From an uncultured Bacteroidales bacterium (GTDB lineage Bacteria > Bacteroidota > Bacteroidia > Bacteroidales > Paludibacteraceae), in contig CAIYTJ010000093.1 of NCBI GenBank assembly GCA_903929065.1, positions 1-15,073 of the forward strand: a DNA stretch of 15,073 bases. The letters run 5' to 3'. The position numbers were made by a program, and so were the translations under genes. Positions 8,561 through 14,946 of the stretch are shown here, piece by piece; the stretch's first letter is position 1; the number at the start of each line of letters is the position of its first letter. The notes under the pieces were generated by a model. The model was not told the DNA's origin. It saw nothing but the letters and a program-made list of their open reading frames with translations, and did no database searches.

Positions 8561-11170
8561 TTATAAAGCTTCTAACGCTTTAGAAATGGCTCTCTGAATT
8601 CCATCCGGATTTTTACCTCCGGCTGAAGCAAAAAATGGTTGTCCGCCACCGCCGCCCTGAATTTCTTTAGCAGCATCGCGGGCTATGTTTACGGCATTCA
8701 TTCCGCCGGCAACCAGATCGTCAGAAATAAGAATGGTCAGTGATGGTTTGCCATCGAACACGCATCCGGCCACGAAAAACAGCTTTTCACTCACCACATT
8801 ACGAATTTGAAATGCCAGTGTTTTTACTGCATCGGCAGGTAGTTCGGCATCAACCTGAATAACTTTTATACCGTTAATGAGTTTGGCTTCTTCAATCAGA
8901 ATATCGCGAAGATTCATGATTTTTTCGTGCATGAAATCTTCCACCTGTTTTTTTAATCCGCTGTTTTCTTCAATTGATTTTTGAATGGCAGAAATTAAAT
9001 CCGGCGTGTTATTGAAAAACTCGCGTGCATCCGAAATGAAATCCTGTTGTTCATCGAGCAATTTTTCAACACCTTTGGCGGTGATAGCTTCCAAACGGCG
9101 GATTCCGGCTGCAATGGAAGATTCGGAAACAATGCGCACCATACCAATTTCGCCGGTAGCTTGTACATGTGTTCCACCACAAAGTTCGGTCGATGTGCCA
9201 AATTGAATAACGCGAACTGTTTCGCCGTATTTTTCGCCAAACAAAGCCATGGCACCCATAGCTTGTGCTTCGGCAATTGGTGTATCGCGACGTTCAATCA
9301 ACGAATAATTTGCACGGATTTTCCGGTTGGCAATTTGTTCCACGGCACGTATTTCTTCTTTCGTCATTTTCTGGAAATGCGAAAAGTCAAAACGCAACAT
9401 GTCAGGACTTACATACGAACCTTTTTGTTCCACGTGAGTTCCCAGCACTTCACGCAACGCTTCGTGAAGCAAGTGAGTTGCCGAGTGGTTACATTCAGTT
9501 GCCTTGCGCTTTTCAGTGTCAATTTTAGCGGTAAAAGTAGCCGTAACGTCATTCGGAAGTTGTTTGGCAATATGAACCGCTAAGTTATTTTCTTTTTTAG
9601 TATCCAGAATTTCAATAGTTTCATCATCCGAAACCAGCGTTCCGCAATCACCAACCTGACCACCCATTTCTGCATAAAAAGGCGTGTTGGAAAGTACGAG
9701 TTGATAAAATTCCTGATTTTTTTGTTTCACCTTGCGGTAACGAAGTATTTCGGTATCAAACGAAGTAAAATCGTAACCTACAAAATTACTGTCGCCCTCA
9801 CGAACAGTTACCCAGTCACCTGTTTCGGTGGCAGCTGCATTGCGGGCACGTTCTTTTTGTTTTTGCATTTCGGAAGTAAATTCATCGATATTTACCGTGA
9901 AATTATTTTCACGCAAAATCAATTCGGTCAAATCCAACGGAAAACCGAAAGTATCATACAACGTGAAAGCCACTTTTCCTTCAATCTCTGTTTTTCCTGC
10001 TTTTTTGGAATCTTCCATTACTTTGTCAAGCAACCGGATTCCGGTTTCAAGTGTGCGAAGGAACGATTCTTCTTCTTCTTTAATTACTTTTTCAATCAAT
10101 ATTTTTTGCGAAACCAACTCGGGATACGCTTTTCCCATATTTTCGCTCAACACGTCAATGAGTTTATACATAAAAGCATGGCGCTGACCGAGGAACGTAT
10201 ATCCATAACGAACGGCACGGCGCAAAATGCGGCGAATTACATAACCGGCTTTGGCATTCGATGGCAACTGACCGTCGGTAATCGAAAAAGCAATAGTACG
10301 GATATGATCGGCGATAACGCGCATGGCGATATCGGTTTTTTCATTTTTGCCATATTCAGCACCGCAAACACGACCAATTTCGGCAATTATCGGAGTGAAA
10401 ACGTCGGTGTCATAATTCGATTGCTTACCCTGAATGGCCATACACAAACGTTCGAAACCCATTCCGGTGTCAATAACCTTGGCTGGTAATCCTTCGAGCG
10501 AGCCATCAGCTTTCCGGTTATATTGCATGAACACATTGTTCCAAATTTCAATTACCTGTGGATGACTTCCGTTTACCAAGGTCAAACCATCAATTTTGGC
10601 ACGATCAGCATTGTCGCGGATATCAATATGTATTTCGGAGCAAGGACCACAAGGACCTGTATCGCCCATTTCCCAGAAATTATCTTTTTTATTTCCGTTG
10701 ATAATACGGCTTTTTGGCAGGAATTGTTCCCATATTTGAGCTGCTTCATCGTCACGGTCCAAACCTTCGGGAGCGTAACCTTCGAAAACGGTTACATAAA
10801 GGCGGTCGGTATCCAGTTTCAACACATCCACCAAATATTCCCACGCCCATTCGATGGCTTCTTTTTTGAAATAATCGCCAAACGACCAGTTGCCGAGCAT
10901 TTCGAACATAGTGTGGTGATACGTGTCGTGGCCGACTTCTTCCAAATCGTTGTGTTTTCCACTTACACGCAAACATTTTTGTGAGTCGGCAACCCGTGAG
11001 TATTTTATCGGGTCATTGCCCAGAATAATGTTCTTGAACTGGTTCATTCCGGCATTGGTAAACATCAGAGTTGGATCATCTTTGATTACCATGGGTGCTG
11101 ACGGAACGATTTTGTGCCCTTTTGAAGCGAAAAAATCAAGAAAAGATTGACGAATTTCCTGTGAAGTCAT
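8561..11170 (-). CDS. alaS: Alanyl-tRNA synthetase
   Basis: This class II synthetase charges tRNA-Ala and hydrolyses mischarged Ser/Gly-tRNA-Ala. The 869 residues match the usual bacterial length. The N-terminal catalytic domain (1-240) carries FTNAGMNQF near 38-45 and the motif 2 region HHTMFEMLGNWSFGDYF at 85-101. The tRNA-recognition helices (about 245-450) include RRILRRAVRYG. The editing domain has the zinc-type ligands H562 and H566 (HSATH) and C664 and H668 (CGGTH). The C-terminal DHHA1/C-Ala domain ends with the Gly run at 839-843 and QPFFASAGG. The ATG at 11170 gives the canonical MTSQEIRQSFLDFFASKGH start. A repeat array ends at the base immediately before this ATG, so any leader RNA would carry both upstream arrays. 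Its own terminator follows. Confidence 0.98.
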   Translation of the reverse strand: MTSQEIRQSFLDFFASKGHKIVPSAPMVIKDDPTLMFTNAGMNQFKNIILGNDPIKYSRVADSQKCLRVSGKHNDLEEVGHDTYHHTMFEMLGNWSFGDYFKKEAIEWAWEYLVDVLKLDTDRLYVTVFEGYAPEGLDRDDEAAQIWEQFLPKSRIINGNKKDNFWEMGDTGPCGPCSEIHIDIRDNADRAKIDGLTLVNGSHPQVIEIWNNVFMQYNRKADGSLEGLPAKVIDTGMGFERLCMAIQGKQSNYDTDVFTPIIAEIGRVCGAEYGKNEKTDIAMRVIADHIRTIAFSITDGQLPSNAKAGYVIRRILRRAVRYGYTFLGQRHAFMYKLIDVLSENMGKAYPELVSQKILIEKVIKEEEESFLRTLETGIRLLDKVMEDSKKAGKTEIEGKVAFTLYDTFGFPLDLTELILRENNFTVNIDEFTSEMQKQKERARNAAATETGDWVTVREGDSNFVGYDFTSFDTEILRYRKVKQKNQEFYQLVLSNTPFYAEMGGQVGDCGTLVSDDETIEILDTKKENNLAVHIAKQLPNDVTATFTAKIDTEKRKATECNHSATHLLHEALREVLGTHVEQKGSYVSPDMLRFDFSHFQKMTKEEIRAVEQIANRKIRANYSLIERRDTPIAEAQAMGAMALFGEKYGETVRVIQFGTSTELCGGTHVQATGEIGMVRIVSESSIAAGIRRLEAITAKGVEKLLDEQQDFISDAREFFNNTPDLISAIQKSIEENSGLKKQVEDFMHEKIMNLRDILIEEAKLINGIKVIQVDAELPADAVKTLAFQIRNVVSEKLFFVAGCVFDGKPSLTILISDDLVAGGMNAVNIARDAAKEIQGGGGGQPFFASAGGKNPDGIQRAISKALEAL

Positions 11171-11258
11171 GTTAATATTGGTTATTGGCTACGCGTTATT
11201 GTTTGTTATTTGTTGCACGTTATTAATTGTTATTAGCTAAACGTTATTGAAAGTTATA
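11171..11258. repeat. Degenerate tandem array A (GTTATT units in alternating 14/10-base steps) abutting the alaS start
   Basis: Exact GTTATT hexamers begin at 11181, 11195, 11205, 11219, 11229 and 11243, with near copies at 11171 (GTTAAT) and 11253 (GTTATA). Steps are 10, 14, 10, 14, 10, 14, 10, giving a 24-base compound period. The 14-base units GTTATTGGCTACGC, GTTATTTGTTGCAC and GTTATTAGCTAAAC are related. The 21-base segments at 11181 and 11229 match at 18 of 21 positions. The first unit starts at the base next to the alaS ATG. Confidence 0.85.
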
Positions 11259-11270
11259 TTCCATTGAATT

Positions 11271-11360
11271 AATAACGCCGAAGGTTAATAACACGAAGTA
11301 AATATCGCCGTAGGCTAATATCGCAAAGCAAATAACCCTTCTAGGTTAATAATACCAAAT
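11271..11360. repeat. Degenerate tandem array B (about 30-base compound units, inverted relative to array A)
   Basis: Three units of about 30 bases start at 11271, 11301 and 11331. The first two match at 23 of 30 positions; the third is more diverged and seems to have a one-base insertion. Each splits into a 16- and a 14-base half beginning AATAAC, AATATC or AATAAT (11271, 11287, 11301, 11317, 11331, 11348). The reverse complement gives units such as GTTATTAACCTTCGGC and GATATTAGCCTACGGC, related to array A units such as GTTATTGGCTACGC, so the arrays share one unit family in opposite orientation. Confidence 0.85.
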
Positions 11361-11368
11361 AAAGACTG

Positions 11369-11403
11369 CAAAAGTAGCTCAAATTTATTATTTTTGCATC
11401 AAA
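11369..11403 (-). promoter_or_regulatory. Possible alaS promoter upstream of the repeat arrays
   Basis: On the minus strand TACTTTTG (11369-11376) fits TAnnTTTG, and a TTTG (11400-11403) lies 23 bases upstream, slightly longer than the usual 19-21. A second TAnnTTTG match, TAAATTTG, is at 11380-11387 without a good -33 partner. If used, transcription would start near 11362 and the leader of about 190 bases would include both arrays. Confidence 0.4.
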
Positions 11404-11527
11404 TGTAGGCATAAAAAATGTGATGTCGCATTGATTTTCTTTCAGAAACAATTGATTTACTTCAATTTCGTTTCGATTTGTCACCTGAGTGTTCGAATTT
11501 AACGGTCAGGTTTAATGATATTTCTTT

Positions 11528-12496
11528 ATGGCCAAGAAAAAATTCCATTTCAATCCCGAAACGTTGAGTTATGAGCAAATAGAACACACTATTGCCCACT
11601 GGCTTAAACAATTGGCTATTCACGCACTCTCGGGAGCATCGTTGGGATTAATTTTCTTCTTTATTTTCGTATCAACTATTCAGTCTCCGGAAGAAAAACA
11701 ACTTATTCAGGAAAAATCGCACATGGAGGCTCAATATAAGGTTTTGGAGCGTCAGTTGCAGGAATTTCAATATGTTATGAGTGATTTGGAGCAACGCGAT
11801 GACAACTTGTATCGCGTTATTTTTCAGGCCGATCCAATTCCACTATCAGTCCGGCGGGGCAGCTCGGCAAATACGGAATATTACGAACAATTACTGGATA
11901 TGACAAACTCGGAAATTGTGGTTTCAACCTCCAAAAAACTGAATGAACTGAAAAAAGAACTTTATATCCAGTCAAAATCGTATGACGATTTGGTTCTTAT
12001 GGCAAAAAATAATGAAACCATGTTGCAAAATCTCCCGGCCATTCAGCCTGTTTTGAACAAAAATCTGACCCGAATGGCTTCTGGTTATGGTTGGAGAATT
12101 GACCCGATATATCACACCCGGCGTTTTCATGCAGGAATGGATTTCACCGCACCTGTTGGCACAGACATTTACGCTACTGCCAATGGAACTGTTTCGGGTG
12201 CAGGGTGGGAACAAGGTTATGGTAATTGTGTGCAAATCAATCATGGCTTTGGATATATAACGCTGTATGGGCACATGAGTGCAATTAAAGTTCGTCCCGG
12301 CCAAAAAGTGAAACGTGGTGATGTGATTGGCTTAGTCGGAAATACCGGAAAATCGACCGGACCACATCTACATTATGAAGTACATTTCAAAGGTCAGGTT
12401 ATGAATCCGCAGAATTATTATTATCTCGATTTGTCGCCTGCTGAATACGACCGCATGGTTCAAATGAGTAATAATGCAGGCCAAATGTTTGATTAA
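11528..12496 (+). CDS. Membrane-anchored M23 (LytM-type) peptidase with coiled coil
   Basis: M23 enzymes are zinc endopeptidases that cut peptide cross-bridges of peptidoglycan; some relatives are inactive and only activate amidases. In this 322-residue protein a single membrane segment (about 33-50, LSGASLGLIFFFIFVST) follows a basic cytoplasmic start. A Glu/Gln-rich coiled coil follows (about 54-95), and a second helical region lies near 115-165. The LytM domain is at about 183-298. The full metal and catalytic set is present: H201 and D205 (HAGMD), H249 (YGHM), and H280 and H282 (HLHYE), so an active enzyme is likely. It should sit in the inner membrane with the domain in the periplasm. 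It is the first gene of a tight rightward group with murI 35 bases downstream, which fits a cell-wall role. Confidence 0.93.
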   Translation: MAKKKFHFNPETLSYEQIEHTIAHWLKQLAIHALSGASLGLIFFFIFVSTIQSPEEKQLIQEKSHMEAQYKVLERQLQEFQYVMSDLEQRDDNLYRVIFQADPIPLSVRRGSSANTEYYEQLLDMTNSEIVVSTSKKLNELKKELYIQSKSYDDLVLMAKNNETMLQNLPAIQPVLNKNLTRMASGYGWRIDPIYHTRRFHAGMDFTAPVGTDIYATANGTVSGAGWEQGYGNCVQINHGFGYITLYGHMSAIKVRPGQKVKRGDVIGLVGNTGKSTGPHLHYEVHFKGQVMNPQNYYYLDLSPAEYDRMVQMSNNAGQMFD

Positions 12497-12511
12497 CAGA
12501 TCATTGATTTT

Positions 12512-12525
12512 AGAACCAAGAGTCA
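12512..12525 (+). repeat. Two-unit heptamer repeat (AGAACCA, AGAGTCA) before murI
   Basis: AGAACCA (12512-12518) and AGAGTCA (12519-12525) are followed by GGAAAA and the murI ATG. The same 14 bases occur at 13385-13398, before the cupin gene. Confidence 0.7.
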
Positions 12526-12531
12526 GGAAAA

Positions 12532-13377
12532 ATGAAAAATGAAACTTTATCTTCACTTCCCGGTCCAATCGGAATTTTCGATTCTGGTTATGGCGGTTTG
12601 ACAATTTTGGAGAAGATCCGCAAAGAATTACCTCAGTACGATTATATTTATCTCGGTGATAATGCCCGCACACCTTATGGAACGCGTTCTTTCGATGTTG
12701 TTTATAAATTCACGCTTGAATGTGTCAATCAATTATTTGAAATGGGTTGCCAATTGGTGGTGTTGGCTTGTAATACAGCATCGGCCAAAGCGTTGCGCAG
12801 CATTCAACAAAATGACTTGCCTCAGATAGATCCAAGCAGACGTGTATTAGGTGTTATTCGCCCAACAGTTGAAGCTGTCGGTTCAATGACCAAAACCAAA
12901 CATATCGGTTTGCTGGCAACTCCGGGAACGGTTCAATCCAATTCATATCCGCTTGAAATTGCAAAGTTGCACGAAAATATCATTGTCACTTCCGAAGCTT
13001 GTCCGCTTTGGGTTCCGTTGATTGAAAATAACGAACATTTATCAGTTGGTGCAGATTATTTTATCCGTAAAAATGTACAACAATTACTGGAAATCGATTC
13101 GTTAATTGATACCATTATGCTTGGTTGCACGCATTATCCATTGGTGGAAGAAAAAATAAAAGCGCTTATTCCGGCTGGAATCTCAATCGTTTCTCAGGGC
13201 GAAATTGTTGCTAAAAGTTTGGTTGATTACCTGCAACGTCACCCTGAAATGTCTGCAAAATGCACACAGGGCGGTTCAATCCGTTATCTTACTACCGAAT
13301 CGGTCGAAAAATTTGCTTCATCTGCATCCATTTTTCTAAAAGAGCAAATCCAAGCCGAACATATTGATTTGGGATGA
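12532..13377 (+). CDS. murI: Glutamate racemase
   Basis: MurI interconverts L- and D-glutamate in the cytoplasm, supplying D-Glu for the second residue of the peptidoglycan stem peptide. The 281 residues fit the family. The catalytic pair is visible: C80 in ACNTAS and C199 in GCTHYPL. D17-S18 lies in GIFDSGYGG, the substrate-binding P-Y-G element is in TPYGTRS (47-53), and H201 follows the second cysteine. The ATG at 12532 keeps about 12 residues before the conserved GIFDSG core, which is normal. The gene is 35 bases after the M23 peptidase gene and 40 before the cupin gene, all on one strand without a terminator between them, so cotranscription is likely. Confidence 0.97.
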   Translation: MKNETLSSLPGPIGIFDSGYGGLTILEKIRKELPQYDYIYLGDNARTPYGTRSFDVVYKFTLECVNQLFEMGCQLVVLACNTASAKALRSIQQNDLPQIDPSRRVLGVIRPTVEAVGSMTKTKHIGLLATPGTVQSNSYPLEIAKLHENIIVTSEACPLWVPLIENNEHLSVGADYFIRKNVQQLLEIDSLIDTIMLGCTHYPLVEEKIKALIPAGISIVSQGEIVAKSLVDYLQRHPEMSAKCTQGGSIRYLTTESVEKFASSASIFLKEQIQAEHIDLG

Positions 13378-13384
13378 AAATTTC

Positions 13385-13417
13385 AGAACCAAGAGTCAAG
13401 AACCAAGATCTTAGACT
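13385..13417 (+). repeat. Degenerate heptamer tandem array before the cupin gene
   Basis: Consecutive 7-base units AGAACCA, AGAGTCA, AGAACCA, AGATCTT and a partial AGACT begin at 13385, 13392, 13399, 13406 and 13413. The array runs up to the ATG at 13418 and fills most of the 40-base gap after murI. Its first 14 bases are identical to the repeat before murI. Confidence 0.8.
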
Positions 13418-13828
13418 ATGAAAAAGACAATTTTACTTTTTGCCGTAATTGGTGTTTGTATTATTGCTAATGCTCAATACAACAAGGGCGTTATTTTGGA
13501 ACCTGTTCTGAAAACCGATACAACTTCGATTGGCCAAAAAATCATTTATCCTCAGTTTGCCAATGATGAAGTATCTATTGTGAAAGTAACTATTCCTGCG
13601 GGAAAATCAACCGGCTGGCATAAACATAATTTCCCGGTTTTTGCTTACGTGCTAAAGGGAACGCTCACAGTAGAATTTGAGAACCGAAACCAACTTCAAT
13701 TCACACAGAATTCATCTTTTTCGGAAGTAATAGACACGTTGCACAACGGAATAAATAACGGAAAAGAAGATGTTATCCTAATCGCATTCTTCATGGGTGA
13801 AAAAGGAAAGCCTCTGTCAGCACATTGA
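13418..13828 (+). CDS. Secreted single-domain cupin protein
   Basis: This 136-residue protein has a signal peptide (MKKTILLFAVIGVCIIANAQ), with cleavage expected after Ala-Gln at position 20, as is common in Bacteroidota. The rest is one small cupin barrel. H68 and H70 in GWHKHNFPVFAYVLKG form the first cupin motif, and H109 in DTLHNG sits where the second-motif histidine is expected. The glutamate usual at 3-4 residues after HxH is replaced (V74/F75), leaving a possible three-histidine metal site. Cupins of this kind bind metals or small ligands or act as enzymes; the substrate cannot be told. It is the last gene of the M23-murI-cupin group and is followed by a strong terminator. Confidence 0.85.
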   Translation: MKKTILLFAVIGVCIIANAQYNKGVILEPVLKTDTTSIGQKIIYPQFANDEVSIVKVTIPAGKSTGWHKHNFPVFAYVLKGTLTVEFENRNQLQFTQNSSFSEVIDTLHNGINNGKEDVILIAFFMGEKGKPLSAH

Positions 13829-13850
13829 TTGCCAAATAGTTTCTAAACAT

Positions 13851-13888
13851 AAAAAAGTCGCTTTGCAGGTTTGCAAAGCTACTTTTTT
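13851..13888. terminator. Bidirectional intrinsic terminator after the cupin gene
   Basis: GCTTTGCA (13860-13867) and TGCAAAGC (13872-13879) form a perfect 8-bp stem with loop GGTT. It is flanked by a run of A on the left (13851-13856) and T on the right (13883-13888), so it can work on both strands. It ends the rightward group and also lies 18 bases past the stop of the opposing small gene. Confidence 0.9.
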
Positions 13889-13905
13889 AACGAGAAGTTG
13901 ATTTT

Positions 13906-14082
13906 TCAGGCTGGCTGCCAGAAGCAAACTTTTGGCGATACGATTGCACCTTCCGTTTTCAGTTGTTTCATGGCTTTGTCCACTTCTTTGCGGTCAAGAC
14001 CTGTAAGATCAACCAATTTGCCTGCATTTACCGGAACACCAGCTTGTTTCATGGCTTCCAATACTTGATTTTTTGTTTCCAT
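13906..14082 (-). CDS. Small winged-helix-like protein, putative transcription regulator
   Basis: A 58-residue protein starts at ATG 14082 (METKNQVLEAMKQAG); an in-frame TTG three codons upstream is less likely. The sequence reads as three helices and a wing: KNQVLEAMKQAG, then NAGKLVDLTGL (helix-turn-helix first helix and turn), then DRKEVDKAMKQLKTEG (recognition-type helix) and AIVSPKVCFWQPA (wing strands). I recall similar small proteins with LDRKEVDKA and ...SPKRC.W.P in Bacteroidota and other anaerobes, annotated as hypothetical or as transcriptional regulators. DNA binding is inferred from the fold only. It lies downstream of the thioredoxin-like gene on the same strand with a 102-base gap containing a short-period repeat array. 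The bidirectional terminator follows its stop. Confidence 0.75.
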   Translation of the reverse strand: METKNQVLEAMKQAGVPVNAGKLVDLTGLDRKEVDKAMKQLKTEGAIVSPKVCFWQPA

Positions 14083-14087
14083 ATAGT

Positions 14088-14141
14088 TCAAATTTTTACG
14101 AATCAGTACAAATTAAACGAATTATTACGAATCAGGCAAAT
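14088..14141. repeat. Degenerate 9-10-base period array before the winged-helix gene
   Basis: Hexamers TCAAAT, ACGAAT, ACAAAT, ACGAAT, ACGAAT and GCAAAT begin at 14088, 14098, 14108, 14117, 14127 and 14136, steps of 10, 10, 9, 10 and 9. On the gene's strand these read ATTCGT or ATTTGT. TTACGAATCAG is repeated exactly at 14096 and 14125. The array ends 5 bases from the ATG at 14082. Confidence 0.7.
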
Positions 14142-14184
14142 TTTGGGAAACTTGTTTAATTTATTTTATAATTCGATTTGAAAA

Positions 14185-14703
14185 TCAGTTCAGCATTGAA
14201 TCGATCAATTTTGTCATTTTTTTGAATTCAGTTTCGTCATAAAGCCGGGTGAGCATCACGATTTTCCCTGTTTTATCTATAATTACATTTCGGGTAATTC
14301 CGGCTTCACGCTGTGCATAAAGGGCGAATATATCAGCTTTCGGATCCAAACCAATCGGATATGAGATGCCGGTTGTTTTTACAAAACCTAAAACGATTTC
14401 TTTCGGTTCATCCCTGTCGATAGCCATCAGTACAAAGTTCGGATTATTCTTGTGTTTCAACCAGATATCTTTCTGGATAAACGGCATTTCCTTTCGGCAA
14501 ACGCTGCACCAACTGGCTGTAAACTGTAACATAACCACTTTGCCTTTCAACTCGGAGAGTTTTACTTTTTTGCCGGTTGTCAAAGTCATTGAGAAATCAG
14601 GTGCTTTGTCGCCCACTTTCACAAGGTAAGCCCTTTCATCAGTCGTTTGAGCAAAACTAACTGTTGATAAAATTAATGCTATTGATAAAATTAATTTTCT
14701 CAT
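14185..14703 (-). CDS. Secreted thioredoxin-fold (TlpA/ResA-like) protein
   Basis: This 172-residue protein begins with a signal peptide (MRKLILSIALILSTVSFAQ, cleaved after Gln19). A redoxin/TlpA domain follows: VGDKAPDFSM (30-39), the redox site WCSVC with C66 and C69, and ITRNVIIDKTGKIV (136-149). TlpA/ResA-type proteins reduce or exchange disulfides in the periplasm, for example in cytochrome c maturation or stress defence. The cis-proline expected just before the strand after the active site is replaced: GITRN, with T137 in its place. That is unusual for TlpA-type oxidoreductases and gives a likeness to peroxiredoxin-related redoxins. The gene is 42 bases after xseB, probably in one transcript. 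Its partner is unknown. Confidence 0.9.
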   Translation of the reverse strand: MRKLILSIALILSTVSFAQTTDERAYLVKVGDKAPDFSMTLTTGKKVKLSELKGKVVMLQFTASWCSVCRKEMPFIQKDIWLKHKNNPNFVLMAIDRDEPKEIVLGFVKTTGISYPIGLDPKADIFALYAQREAGITRNVIIDKTGKIVMLTRLYDETEFKKMTKLIDSMLN

Positions 14704-14745
14704 TTTTTACAATATTATTTAGTAATAACCTGATAAACAATGGTT

Positions 14746-14946
14746 TTAAACCAATTGATCCATCATTTTTTCAAGTTCTTCATCCAGTTCATGCAATTGC
14801 TTCTTGCAGAATTCCATTAAAACTGCAGCACGTTTCACTTTTTCGGATATTACATCCATATTTACGTCAGAATTTTTTTCCAGTTCTGCCAAAATCTGTT
14901 CCAGCTCAGCAACAGCTTCCGTATAAGTTTGTTTTTGCTTTGTCAT
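14746..14946 (-). CDS. xseB: Exodeoxyribonuclease VII small subunit
   Basis: This 66-residue acidic helical protein has the family pattern TYTEAVAELEQILAELE at the start, then a second helix (VNMDVISEKVKRAAVLMEFCKKQL) and an acidic tail. XseB joins XseA to form exonuclease VII, which degrades single-stranded DNA in both directions into oligonucleotides. Length is typical. XseA, often upstream, is not visible; the 127 bases to the right edge contain no recognisable xseA end, so it lies elsewhere or further upstream. The thioredoxin-like gene follows 42 bases downstream. Confidence 0.92.
   Translation of the reverse strand: MTKQKQTYTEAVAELEQILAELEKNSDVNMDVISEKVKRAAVLMEFCKKQLHELDEELEKMMDQLV

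Larger units (their letters stand above)
11171..11527. other. 357-base intergenic region between divergent alaS and M23 peptidase genes
   Basis: The alaS-proximal half is occupied by arrays A and B. The remaining stretch (about 11361-11527) is AT-rich and holds the candidate alaS promoter. On the plus strand TATTTTTG (11389-11396) fits the -7 consensus, but no TTTG is found at the expected distance, so I do not call a promoter for the M23 gene. I see no convincing coding sequence or RNA gene here. Confidence 0.7.

Noticed and set aside
9701..10489. 262-codon open frame on the plus strand inside alaS
   Set aside because: It is antisense to the unmistakable alaS gene; the translation is rich in Phe, Ile and Asn without family motifs, and long antisense frames are a by-product of codon use. 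The same holds for frames at 9047-9583 and 10523-10984.
11171..11360. CRISPR array
   Set aside because: Units are 24 or 30 bases end to end with no unique spacers, units are diverged, and no cas gene is nearby.
11171..11360. T-box type tRNA-sensing leader for alaS
   Set aside because: The leader is repetitive, no conserved T-box sequence is seen, and this control is mainly known from Firmicutes.
11389..11396. Plus-strand TATTTTTG as a promoter for the M23 peptidase gene
   Set aside because: It fits the -7 consensus, but no -33 element is found 19-21 bases upstream and it would lie about 130 bases from the start.
14083..14091. TTG start for the winged-helix gene three codons upstream
   Set aside because: An ATG follows at 14082 and the conserved part begins after it.
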